A DNA stretch of 64,000 nt. Origin: Gammaproteobacteria bacterium (GTDB lineage Bacteria > Pseudomonadota > Gammaproteobacteria > Steroidobacterales > Steroidobacteraceae). Of this stretch, positions 45,987-54,273 are shown piece by piece. The stretch spans positions 1-64,000 of the forward strand of contig JAJPKM010000006.1 in the NCBI GenBank assembly GCA_021323735.1, read 5' to 3'. A model generated the notes under the pieces. That model worked only from the letters and a program-made list of their open reading frames with translations, was not told the DNA's origin and made no database searches. The translations under genes were made by a program, and so were the position numbers. Numbering within the stretch: the first letter of the stretch is position 1; each line of letters opens with the position of its first letter.

Positions 45987-46619
45987 ATGAAATTACATCG
46001 CCGGTTGGTTGGATTACTTGGAATGCTGATGGCGTTGCCGGTGTTGGCCGGCACCCCCATACCCGATAGTCCTCAGCAGGCGCAGCCGCTCACGGTGGGT
46101 GCGCGAGCGCCGACTTTCGCAGCCCGCACGACGGAGGGCACGCTACGGACCTTCGAGCCCGGCGGTTACAAGAAGCCCACGATCGTGCTGTTCTACCGAG
46201 GCGGCTGGTGTCCGTACTGCAATGCGCAGCTGAGCGACCTGCACCTCGTCGAGCCAAAGCTGCGCCAGAGCGGGTTTGAAATCGTGTTCTTGAGCACCGA
46301 TCGACCCGAATTGTTGTACACCAGTCTCAAGGCGACCGACATCCACTACACCCTGCTATCGGACAGCCACCTCGAAGCGGCAAGGGCCTTTCACGTTGCC
46401 TATCACGTGGATGACGCAACGCTCGCCAAAATGCGGGAATATGGTGTCGATCTCGAGGCCTCGACCGGCACCAAACAACACGAGCTACCGGTCCCCTCGG
46501 TATTCATTATCGATACGTCCGGCACCATCCGTTTCGTCTACTCAAATCCCGACTTCAGGATTCGCTTGGGGGCCGATGCGCTTTGGACTGCAGCGCAACC
46601 GCTTGCCAAGGTAAACTGA
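45987..46619 (+). CDS. Exported peroxiredoxin-like (AhpC/TSA) protein
   Basis: 210 aa. Signal peptide MKLHRRLVGLLGMLMALPVLA. Thioredoxin-fold with PTIVLFYRGGWCPYCNAQL: a CxxC in the position of the peroxidatic Cys, typical of the PRX-like family. Also FLSTDRPELLYTSLK and VPSVFIIDTSGTIRFVYSNPD. Probably a periplasmic thiol-dependent peroxidase or reductase. Lies 88 nt after the SDR gene. Confidence 0.85.
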   Translation: MKLHRRLVGLLGMLMALPVLAGTPIPDSPQQAQPLTVGARAPTFAARTTEGTLRTFEPGGYKKPTIVLFYRGGWCPYCNAQLSDLHLVEPKLRQSGFEIVFLSTDRPELLYTSLKATDIHYTLLSDSHLEAARAFHVAYHVDDATLAKMREYGVDLEASTGTKQHELPVPSVFIIDTSGTIRFVYSNPDFRIRLGADALWTAAQPLAKVN

Positions 46620-46631
46620 GCGCTCAGCCCC

Positions 46632-46700
46632 GTGCTCGATACCCGGTGCTCAATACCGCGTGCTCAATACCGCGTGCTCAATACCGCATGCTCAACCGCG
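46632..46700. repeat. 14-bp tandem repeat, about five units
   Basis: GTGCTCGATACCCG, then three exact GTGCTCAATACCGC units (46646-46687), then a degenerate ATGCTCAACCGCG. It lies just after the peroxiredoxin-like gene stop and before the yghU start; no coding role. Confidence 0.85.
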
Positions 46701-46772
46701 ACTTTCTGAGTTTGTCGCAATGAAGATCAAGAATTCTCTCTAAAGCAAATCCCACACCCGGAGCCGAAGCCA

Positions 46773-47642
46773 ATGACTGAGACCGCCTACACGCCACCCA
46801 AGGTCTGGACCTGGAACAAGGAGAACGGGGGCCAGTTCGCCAACATCAATCGCCCGGTTGCAGGGGCCACGCACGAGAAGGATCTGCCGGTTGGCCGCCA
46901 CCCGCTGCAGCTTTATTCTCTGGCTACGCCGAATGGCGTGAAAGTGACGGTGATGCTGGAGGAGCTGCTGGCGTTGGGTCACGCCGGAGCGGAGTATGAC
47001 GCCTGGCTGATCAATATTCGCGAGGGCGATCAATTCGGCTCGGGATTCGTCGGCGTGAATCCGAATTCCAAGATTCCGGCCCTGGTGGATCGCAGCGGAC
47101 CTACCCCCATCCGTGTCTTCGAATCCGGTGCCATATTGATCCACTTGGCCGAGAAGTTCGGTGCCTTTCTGCCTACGGAGCCCGGGGCGCGGGCACACTG
47201 CCTGTCCTGGCTGATGTGGCAAATGGGTTCGGCGCCCTATCTGGGCGGTGGTTTCGGCCATTTCTACGCCTATGCGCCGCTCAAGATCGAATACGCCATC
47301 GACCGCTTCGCCATGGAGGTGAAGCGGCAGATGGACGTTCTGGATCGCCGCCTGCGTGAGAGTGAGTACCTGGCTGGAGCGAAGTACACCATCGCCGACA
47401 TGGCGGTCTGGCCCTGGTACGGCGCGCTTGCCAAGGGTTTGCTATACGAGGCCGGGGAGTTCCTGCAAGTGGCCGACTACAAAAATGTCCAGCGCTGGAC
47501 CGACGCGATCGCCGAGCGGCCGGCAGTGAAGCGCGGGCGGATGGTGAACCGTATCTTTGGCGACCCGGCGAGCCAGCTGCGCGAGAGGCATGAAGCGAGC
47601 GACTTCGACACCAAGACTCAGGCCAAGGTTGCCGCGGGGTGA
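46773..47642 (+). CDS. yghU: Glutathione S-transferase, YghU (disulfide-bond oxidoreductase) type
   Basis: 289 aa, longer than typical GSTs, with the YghU-specific N-terminal extension WTWNKENGGQFANINRPVAG. Thioredoxin-like domain with SLATPNGVKVTVMLEE (Thr-Pro-Asn active site region) and VGVNPNSKIPALVD, then the alpha-helical C-terminal domain (FGHFYAYAPLKIEYAIDRF). Family members bind two glutathiones and reduce disulfides. Confidence 0.92.
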   Translation: MTETAYTPPKVWTWNKENGGQFANINRPVAGATHEKDLPVGRHPLQLYSLATPNGVKVTVMLEELLALGHAGAEYDAWLINIREGDQFGSGFVGVNPNSKIPALVDRSGPTPIRVFESGAILIHLAEKFGAFLPTEPGARAHCLSWLMWQMGSAPYLGGGFGHFYAYAPLKIEYAIDRFAMEVKRQMDVLDRRLRESEYLAGAKYTIADMAVWPWYGALAKGLLYEAGEFLQVADYKNVQRWTDAIAERPAVKRGRMVNRIFGDPASQLRERHEASDFDTKTQAKVAAG

Positions 47643-47739
47643 CGCTCGGGTGATTGCGGTTTTGAGTCGAACGTTGCATCGGCCCCCGCGAGTCCTACAA
47701 TGGCCACCCGACCCATTCCATCGCTAGGAGGAGACGATC

Positions 47740-48210
47740 ATGGCGACCAAGCCAATTCCAGACGGTTATCATTCGGTCACCCCCTACCTCATCCTCAATG
47801 GAGCGGCTAAGGCCATCGATTTCTATAAAAAGGCGTTTGGAGCCGTCGAACTACTGCGCATGCCGGGGCCCGACAGCAGAATCGGCCATGCCGAAATACG
47901 CATCGGCAACTCGGTAATCATGCTCGCGGACGAACGTCCGGAGATGGGATACCGCAGTCCGCAGTCGCTTGGCGGAACCGCCGTCAGTCTGATGGTGTAC
48001 GTCGAGCGGGTGGACGATGTTTTCAAACGAGCGGTAGCGGGCGGAGCCAAGGAGCTGCAAGCCGTCAAAGACCAATTCTACGGAGATCGATCGGGAACAT
48101 TGCAAGATCCCTTCGGACATACTTGGACCATCTCGACCCATGTCGAGGATGTTTCGCCCGAGGAGTTGCGTCGCCGCGCCGAGAAATTCATGCCCGGCGC
48201 CAACGCCTAA
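47740..48210 (+). CDS. VOC-superfamily (PhnB/glyoxalase-like) protein
   Basis: 156 aa. GYHSVTPYLILNGAAKAIDF with YKKAFGAVELLRMPGPD, then IGNSVIMLADERPEMG, and the terminal FYGDRSGTLQDPFGHTWTIS: paired beta-alpha-beta modules of the PhnB-like VOC group. Several members bind metals or antibiotics; no specific activity is inferred. SD AGGAGG at 8 nt. Confidence 0.9.
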   Translation: MATKPIPDGYHSVTPYLILNGAAKAIDFYKKAFGAVELLRMPGPDSRIGHAEIRIGNSVIMLADERPEMGYRSPQSLGGTAVSLMVYVERVDDVFKRAVAGGAKELQAVKDQFYGDRSGTLQDPFGHTWTISTHVEDVSPEELRRRAEKFMPGANA

Positions 48211-48391
48211 CAACCGTCGAGGACCTTCTCAGAGCCACTCATCGCCGCGCTCGGCTTCGTTGTGCGGTGACCCGCGGGTGGCCAATTATTCGATATTTGC
48301 GAAGGTTACCGAGGATTCTCGCAAGGCTAGCCGAGGCTAACATGGGCCCTTGGATTCGTTGGCGTGGCTTTTCGTATCAGAGAGGCAAGGG

Positions 48392-49897
48392 ATGGGTATT
48401 GCCACCGTACTCAGCCGAGCACAACGCGGAATCGATGCACCTCAGGTTCGAGTCGAAGTCGACATCGGAGCAGGGCTCCCCGCCTTCAACATAGTCGGTC
48501 TGCCCGAAGCGGTGGTGAAGGAAAGCAAGGATCGTGTTCGGTCGGCTCTTTGCAACTCCGATTTCAAATTTCCCTGCGGACGCATCATCGTCAACCTGGC
48601 ACCGGCCGATCTACCCAAAGAGGGAGGCCGATTCGACCTACCCATCGCCGTCGGCATTCTCATCGCTTCCGCTCAACTGACCGATGTACGTTGTGAATTG
48701 AACGAGTGTGAGATCTATGGCGAGCTCTCGTTGAGCGGTGAGCTGCGGTCGATGAAGGCTGTGCTGCCCGCGGCTCTCGCTGCGGCCACCGCAGGACACT
48801 CGGTTATTTTGCCCCATATAAATGCTTCCGAGGCCGCGTTGGTCAAAGATTGCGAAGTGATTGCCGCGCGCCACATAGTCGAGGTATGCGCATATATCGC
48901 CGGCACTGGCCGCCTCGAGCGTTTTCGCGCCAACGTGCCTTCATTTACTCCGGCTGTGACGCCTGATTTATGTGATGTTCGCGGGCAGCCGCACGCCCGG
49001 CGCGCTTTGGAAATTGCCGCCGCAGGCCAACACAGCCTGTTGTTGATAGGATCGCCGGGGGTCGGGAAGAGCATGCTCGCGCGGCGGTTGTCCGGCATCG
49101 TGCCGCCGATGAACGACGCGGAGGCCATGGAGGTGGCGGCGGTCCGCTCGATCGCGGGCCGGCCACTCAAGCCGAGCGAGTGGCGCGCTCGCCCATTCCG
49201 CAGTCCGCATCACTCGGTTTCGGCCGCTGCGCTGGTTGGCGGAGGTGTGTACCCGCGGCCGGGGGAAATTTCCTTGGCGCATAACGGCATGCTGTTTCTC
49301 GATGAACTCCCGGAATTCGAGAGGCACGTCTTGGAAGTCCTTCGGGAGCCGTTAGAGGTGGGTGCGATTACGATTTCGCGCGCGGCCCGCCAGTCGGAGT
49401 TCCCGGCGCGCTTCCAGTTGATTGCGGCGATGAATCCCTGTCCCTGTGGCTATCTCGGTGACACGAACGGTAACTGCCAATGTACGGCCGATCAGGTACG
49501 ACGCTATCGCAGCCGCATTTCAGGACCGCTGCTGGATCGGTTGGATCTTCACGTGTACGTTCCACGGTTGGAATTCAAGAGTCTGCGCACGGGAAGTGGT
49601 GAAGCCAGCAAGGAGGTCGCCGCTCGCGTGATGCGGACACGAGAGCTGCAAGTTCGCCGGCAGGGTGGCTGCAACGCGGATCTGGACAATGCAGCCGTGG
49701 AGCGTCACTGCACGCCGAACGCAGACGGTTTGAGTATTTTGGAACGGGCCACGCAGCGCCTCGGCTTGTCGGCTCGCGGCTACCACCGCGTGCTCAAGGT
49801 GGCGCGAACTATCGCCGATATGGCCGGGCGGCCGCGGATTGAATTCGAGCACCTTACCGAAGCACTGGCCCTACGATCGTTGGATCGTCGGCAGTGA
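48392..49897 (+). CDS. comM: YifB/ComM Mg-chelatase-like AAA+ ATPase
   Basis: 501 aa. LonC-like N-terminal fold (VEVDIGAGLPAFNIVGLPEA), AAA+ core with Walker A LIGSPGVGKSMLARR and Walker B GMLFLDELPEF, and the Mg-chelatase C-terminal domain with the Cys cluster MNPCPCGYLGDTNGNCQC. ComM is a hexameric branch-migration helicase that promotes integration of DNA in natural transformation. Start at the MGIATVLSRA Met, with AAGGG just upstream; upstream extension to 48350 is unlikely. Confidence 0.94.
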   Translation: MGIATVLSRAQRGIDAPQVRVEVDIGAGLPAFNIVGLPEAVVKESKDRVRSALCNSDFKFPCGRIIVNLAPADLPKEGGRFDLPIAVGILIASAQLTDVRCELNECEIYGELSLSGELRSMKAVLPAALAAATAGHSVILPHINASEAALVKDCEVIAARHIVEVCAYIAGTGRLERFRANVPSFTPAVTPDLCDVRGQPHARRALEIAAAGQHSLLLIGSPGVGKSMLARRLSGIVPPMNDAEAMEVAAVRSIAGRPLKPSEWRARPFRSPHHSVSAAALVGGGVYPRPGEISLAHNGMLFLDELPEFERHVLEVLREPLEVGAITISRAARQSEFPARFQLIAAMNPCPCGYLGDTNGNCQCTADQVRRYRSRISGPLLDRLDLHVYVPRLEFKSLRTGSGEASKEVAARVMRTRELQVRRQGGCNADLDNAAVERHCTPNADGLSILERATQRLGLSARGYHRVLKVARTIADMAGRPRIEFEHLTEALALRSLDRRQ

Positions 49898-49980
49898 AGT
49901 ACAGGCGCAAGCCCTTGCAAGACGTACCGCCGACCACCGGGCCGCCGGCCACGAGCGCCGACCGTTCACGATCATGCTCG

Positions 49981-50736
49981 CTAGTTGGCCTTGAAGGTTG
50001 CCGTAATCTTAAGGGTCGCCGGATCGAATACCGCGAGAAGAGGATGCCCTCTGCCCGTCAGAGGCATGGTATTCACTTGATCGTTGGGCAGTCCCGCCGC
50101 CTTCATCCGGTCCTTGAGCCGTTGTTTCTCGTTTTTGGCAAAGTAGGCGACATCGTCGACCTTTTTCAGCTGACTCCGCAGCGACGGCAAGCCCTCTTCC
50201 CAAGGCTTGAAGTACTTGGGCATCGAAATGACGTCATCGCCCCCGGCCACCGCGGACGCAACGATCTTTTGGCTTTCTTCGGCATTCTGCGGCAGCGGAG
50301 CCCAAATCCAGCGTGGCAAGCTATACCAATGCGGCGCCAGCTTAGGGTTTTGCCGGCGGCCGTCCTCGGCCTCCGCCGAGTCGATATCGTAGGCTTGCAC
50401 CAGCTGCAGCACGCTCTCGGAAAAGGCATAGTAAAGCGGTCGTCCATTCCAGAGCGATACGGAACCGTAGATCAGAGCGCAGAGCTGCACGGCGACGATA
50501 ATGCCGATATCGCGTACCAATTCCCGGCGCGGCTTATTCTTGTTGGCAATGATGAACGTGAGCGTGGGGCCGAGGACGACGTCCACGCACACCATGACGA
50601 GCACCACGCGCGTGACATCGGTCAGGTGCCAGCCCGGCCAACGATACCAACCAAAGTACAGAGACCCGAGTATCAATGTCAGCACGGTGGCGCTGGAAAG
50701 CAGGTGCAACGAAAACGCTTGGAGTCGAAATCGCAT
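49981..50736 (-). CDS. TfpX/TfpZ-family type IV pilin accessory protein
   Basis: 251 aa. N-terminal helix after MRFRLQAFSLHLLSS, then LYFGWYRWPGWHLTDVTRVV and VVLGPTLTFIIANKNKPRREL, two more helices, and a soluble C-terminal domain. This matches TfpX/TfpZ proteins, inner-membrane factors that assist assembly of particular pilin alleles and are normally encoded next to pilA. Here it is about 50 kb from pilA, between comM and a signalling operon. The upstream in-frame extension to 50958 is antisense to the next gene's end and unsupported. Confidence 0.82.
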   Translation of the reverse strand: MRFRLQAFSLHLLSSATVLTLILGSLYFGWYRWPGWHLTDVTRVVLVMVCVDVVLGPTLTFIIANKNKPRRELVRDIGIIVAVQLCALIYGSVSLWNGRPLYYAFSESVLQLVQAYDIDSAEAEDGRRQNPKLAPHWYSLPRWIWAPLPQNAEESQKIVASAVAGGDDVISMPKYFKPWEEGLPSLRSQLKKVDDVAYFAKNEKQRLKDRMKAAGLPNDQVNTMPLTGRGHPLLAVFDPATLKITATFKAN

Positions 50737-50792
50737 GGTACATTCCCGGCAATCGATAGATAATTCTAGCGTGCTCGTCCGAGAATGGAAGA

Positions 50793-53123
50793 CTAGCCGG
50801 CGGAGTCGGCGGCGCCCGGGAAGGTAGAGACGAACGACGAAGGCGATGCGATCGACGATAGGGCGGCGGAGAGTGATTTCTCCAGCCTTGCGATCATTGC
50901 AGGCACGTCCGCTGCCGGGACGGGACGGCTGAACAGATATCCTTGCGCCTGATCGCACTTCACGAGGCGCAGCTTTTGCAGTTGCTCGGCCGTCTCCACG
51001 CCTTCGGCAACCGTCTTCATGTCGAAGGCGCGAGCCAGCGATACCACGGTCGAGACCAAGGTCGCGACATTGGGTGTCTCAGCGATACCCTGGACGAATG
51101 AACGGTCGATCTTCAACGTATCCACCGGGAGTTTGGCCAGCAGGCGTAACGAGGAATAACCGGTCCCGAAATCATCGATGGCCACCCCGAGTCCCGCTTC
51201 GCGAAGCTGCGCGAGTTTACGGATGGACAGTTCCAGATCGTGCATCAGCATGCTTTCCGTAATCTCAATATCGAGAGCCGTCCGTTCCGCGCCGGCGGGC
51301 GCGACAGCGGCCAGCACCCTTTCCACGAAGTCCCTGCGCCGCAATTGCAGCGGCGATACGTTGACCGCCACCCTTCCGGTTGCGAGTCCGGACGCCTTCC
51401 ATATGCGCAGATCGCGCACGGCTTGGACAAAAACCCACTCGCCGACATCGACGATCGCACCCGACTGCTCCAACAACGGGATGAATTGCGAGGGAGCCAC
51501 CAGGCCGTCCTCTGAATCTCGCCACCGCAGTAGCGCCTCGAGGCCCTCTACCCGTCCGGTTTTGATGTCGATTTTCGGTTGGTAATGCAGCAGAAACTCG
51601 TCGCGATCCAGAGCCTGCGTCAACCGCGACTCCAGCGCCAGACTGCGCGAGGTGGGACGCTGAGTGACCAAGCCGTAGACCATGTATTTTTCATTGTCTT
51701 CGCGGGCGGCCTTGAGCGCGGCCTCCGCGTTTTGCACCAGCGCGTCCGCCGAGGTTGCGTCCTTCGGAAAGAAGGCGGCGCCCGAGCGTATGGTTGGCCG
51801 TAGCGCCTGTCCGTCGATGAAAAACGGTTCGTCGAACAGGGGCGCCGCGACGCCGTTCCATACGACGCCGGGGTCTTCGTCGCTGCTGCCGTCGGCAAGG
51901 GTCACCACAAAGGTGCCGCCGCCGAAGTACCCCACGCACTCGGAGTCGGCATAGACCTGCTTGAGCCGCGTGGCGATTTTCTCGATCAAACTGTCGCCGA
52001 CGTAGCGGCCGAATGAATCGTTGATGGCGCCGAGCTTCTGTACGTCGAACACCACGACGCTGCGTCCGGCCGGATTTGCATTTTCCTTCGCCAGCAGCTG
52101 CGCGAGACGCTGGCAAAACAGCGGGCGCTTGGCCAGCCCGGTCAGACTGTCGAAATGGGAAAGGAAATGCACGGCGGCGTCTTTTTGGAGATATTGCAGC
52201 GCGAAGCTGATGTTGGCGGTCAGCTCCAGCAGCACTCCCAACTCCGCCGCGTCGAATACGTCCGGTTCGCCGCTGTACAGTCTGATCACACCGACGGTGG
52301 CGCCATCGACGGACACGGGCAACGCTGCGATGGAGCGATACCCCAGCAAGATTGCGCTTTCGCGCAGTTTTTCGCTGGACGCCTCGAGATGCAGATCATT
52401 GTAAATGACGGGCGAGCCGGAGCGGATGACGCGGTCCATCAAGTCGAGCTGCGGCCCGAAGGGGTCCATCACCTGCCCGGTTCCGGCATGAGGCAGCGAA
52501 TCAAGCCCGGCGCAAGCCAGTTGTGTGAGAAGCTTCGTGCCAGGATCGATCAGGCTGATGGCGCAGCGCTGGTAGCCGCCCTGCTGAACCGCGATGCGGC
52601 TCACTTCATTGAGCAATTCATTGCGATTGTGCAGCCGCAGGATCGCCGAACTCGTGCTGCTCAGCATGCGGTAGGTACGCGTCAGCCGGCGTAGGCGCTC
52701 CTCCTGTTCGGTGCGCACCACTTCGGAACGCCGCCGTTCGGCTTTCAGCTCCGCTTCGCGCAAGGCTCGCTCGATGGCGGAGGAGAGGCGTGACAGGTTG
52801 CTCTTGAGTACATAGTCGGTGGCACCGCGACGCAGCGCATCGATGGCGCGCTCCTCACCGATGGTGCCGGAGACGTAGATGAAGGGCGTGTCGGGCGCGT
52901 GAATCACGGCGAGGTCGAGTGCGCGAACGCCACTGAAGTTAGGCAACGAGAAATCGGAGAGAATGAGATCCGGTTGGACTCGGTGAAGCGCCGCGATGAA
53001 ATCCGGCTCCGTTTGTACGCGGTCTATCAGGCAATCGAGGCCCGACTTGGCCAAATGCCGTGCCAGCAGCTCGGCATCTGCCACGCTGTCCTCGACCACC
53101 ACCAGCCTTAGTTGGGTCTTCAT
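50793..53123 (-). CDS. Response regulator with GAF, degenerate GGDEF and intact EAL domains
   Basis: 776 aa. Receiver 1-120 (VVEDSVADAEL; phosphoacceptor Asp in LILSDFSLPNFSG; Lys in DYVLKSN). GAF about 160-310. GGDEF-like about 320-480, where the signature reads FGGGT instead of GGDEF, so cyclase activity is unlikely. EAL about 500-750 with EALLRW, ITESM, DDFGTGYSSL, DTLKID and AEGVET, the metal and catalytic residues of c-di-GMP phosphodiesterases. Expected output: phosphorylation-controlled lowering of c-di-GMP. Last gene of the receptor-YfiR-kinase operon, 28 nt after the REC-kinase. Confidence 0.92.
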   Translation of the reverse strand: MKTQLRLVVVEDSVADAELLARHLAKSGLDCLIDRVQTEPDFIAALHRVQPDLILSDFSLPNFSGVRALDLAVIHAPDTPFIYVSGTIGEERAIDALRRGATDYVLKSNLSRLSSAIERALREAELKAERRRSEVVRTEQEERLRRLTRTYRMLSSTSSAILRLHNRNELLNEVSRIAVQQGGYQRCAISLIDPGTKLLTQLACAGLDSLPHAGTGQVMDPFGPQLDLMDRVIRSGSPVIYNDLHLEASSEKLRESAILLGYRSIAALPVSVDGATVGVIRLYSGEPDVFDAAELGVLLELTANISFALQYLQKDAAVHFLSHFDSLTGLAKRPLFCQRLAQLLAKENANPAGRSVVVFDVQKLGAINDSFGRYVGDSLIEKIATRLKQVYADSECVGYFGGGTFVVTLADGSSDEDPGVVWNGVAAPLFDEPFFIDGQALRPTIRSGAAFFPKDATSADALVQNAEAALKAAREDNEKYMVYGLVTQRPTSRSLALESRLTQALDRDEFLLHYQPKIDIKTGRVEGLEALLRWRDSEDGLVAPSQFIPLLEQSGAIVDVGEWVFVQAVRDLRIWKASGLATGRVAVNVSPLQLRRRDFVERVLAAVAPAGAERTALDIEITESMLMHDLELSIRKLAQLREAGLGVAIDDFGTGYSSLRLLAKLPVDTLKIDRSFVQGIAETPNVATLVSTVVSLARAFDMKTVAEGVETAEQLQKLRLVKCDQAQGYLFSRPVPAADVPAMIARLEKSLSAALSSIASPSSFVSTFPGAADSAG

Positions 53124-53151
53124 CGCAAGGACATCGGCAGAGTTGTCCCGA

Positions 53152-54273
53152 TCATGAGGCCGCCCTCAGGGGAAGTGCGAAGCGGAAGCAGGCACCGACA
53201 TCGGGGGACCCTTCAGCCCAGATTCGGCCTCCATGTCGGACGATGATGCGATGCACAATGGCCAGCCCCACCCCGGTGCCGGCGAAGTCGTCGCTGGAGT
53301 GCAGGCGCTGGAAGACGCCGAAGAGCTTGTCGGCGTACCGCATGTCGAAGCCGGCGCCATTGTCCTCGACCTGGTAGATTGCCTCGCGATGGTCGACATG
53401 ACCGCTCACGCTGACCCTCGGCATCGGCCGCTTCGCGCTGTACTTCAAGGCATTGCCGATGAGATTGCACCAGACCTGACGGATTAAAATCGCATCGGCG
53501 TCAATGGCAGGCAGATCGGCGACTTCGACCACCGCCTGTGGACTGGTGTGCAGCGCCTTGACTTCGACCGCAGCCGATTCCGCCAGCAACGTCATATCGA
53601 CGCGATCCAGCTGCACTGCCGCCCGACCGGCGCGGGAGAATTCCAGAAGGCTCACGATCAACTCGTCCATCTTACGGCTGCCTGCGCGGATGACACCGAT
53701 GATCCGCCGGCCTTCCTCGCCGAGTTGGTCGGCGAATTCGCTTTCCAGAATGCCCGCGAACCCGTCCATGGAGCGAAGTGGTGCCCTCAAGTCATGCGAG
53801 ATGGAATAGGAGAACGATTCAAGATCATGATAAGCCGCGGCGAGTTCCGCGGATTTGAGTTTCTCGCGCGCATGCAGTTCTGCGTTTTCTCTGCGCAAAC
53901 GCTGTACATCCAGGGCGCGGGAAATAATCGGCAGGATCACATTGAGTCTGAATGGCTTGAGGATGTAGTCCAGTGCGCCGCCCTGCATCGCTCGGACGGC
54001 GGTATCGATGGTGCCATGACCGGTCATCACGATGGCGCCCAGCGCGGTGTCCACCCGTCGCGCGGCGTTGATCAGGGTGATGCCGTCCATTTCCGGCATC
54101 ATGAGATCAGTGAGCAGCAGATCAAAATCGCCCGGCCGCAGCGCTGCCAAGGCCTGTTGCGCGGAGATGAATCCTGTCGTGCTGAATCCTTCCATCTGCA
54201 GCGTGTCGCACAGCGCCCGCAATTGCGCCGCTTCGTCGTCCACGATCAGCAGTCGCGCCATGCCGGTGGTCAT
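53152..54273 (-). CDS. Response regulator receiver fused to histidine kinase
   Basis: 373 aa. Receiver 1-120 (LIVDDEAAQL; Asp in LLLTDLMMPEMDG; Lys in YILKPF), short coiled coil, H-box SYSISHDLRAPLRSMDGF, N-box LIGNALKYS, and G-boxes VEDNGAGFD and GTGVGLAIVHRI. The kinase part is of the phytochrome-like/HWE-unrelated HisKA class. A soluble intermediate that could receive phosphate from the membrane kinase and pass it on. The start overlaps the previous gene's stop by 4 nt. Confidence 0.92.
   Translation of the reverse strand: MTTGMARLLIVDDEAAQLRALCDTLQMEGFSTTGFISAQQALAALRPGDFDLLLTDLMMPEMDGITLINAARRVDTALGAIVMTGHGTIDTAVRAMQGGALDYILKPFRLNVILPIISRALDVQRLRRENAELHAREKLKSAELAAAYHDLESFSYSISHDLRAPLRSMDGFAGILESEFADQLGEEGRRIIGVIRAGSRKMDELIVSLLEFSRAGRAAVQLDRVDMTLLAESAAVEVKALHTSPQAVVEVADLPAIDADAILIRQVWCNLIGNALKYSAKRPMPRVSVSGHVDHREAIYQVEDNGAGFDMRYADKLFGVFQRLHSSDDFAGTGVGLAIVHRIIVRHGGRIWAEGSPDVGACFRFALPLRAAS

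Noticed and set aside
46632-46700. Possible CRISPR-like array
   Set aside because: Units are 14 bp and directly abutting with no spacers; it is a simple tandem repeat.
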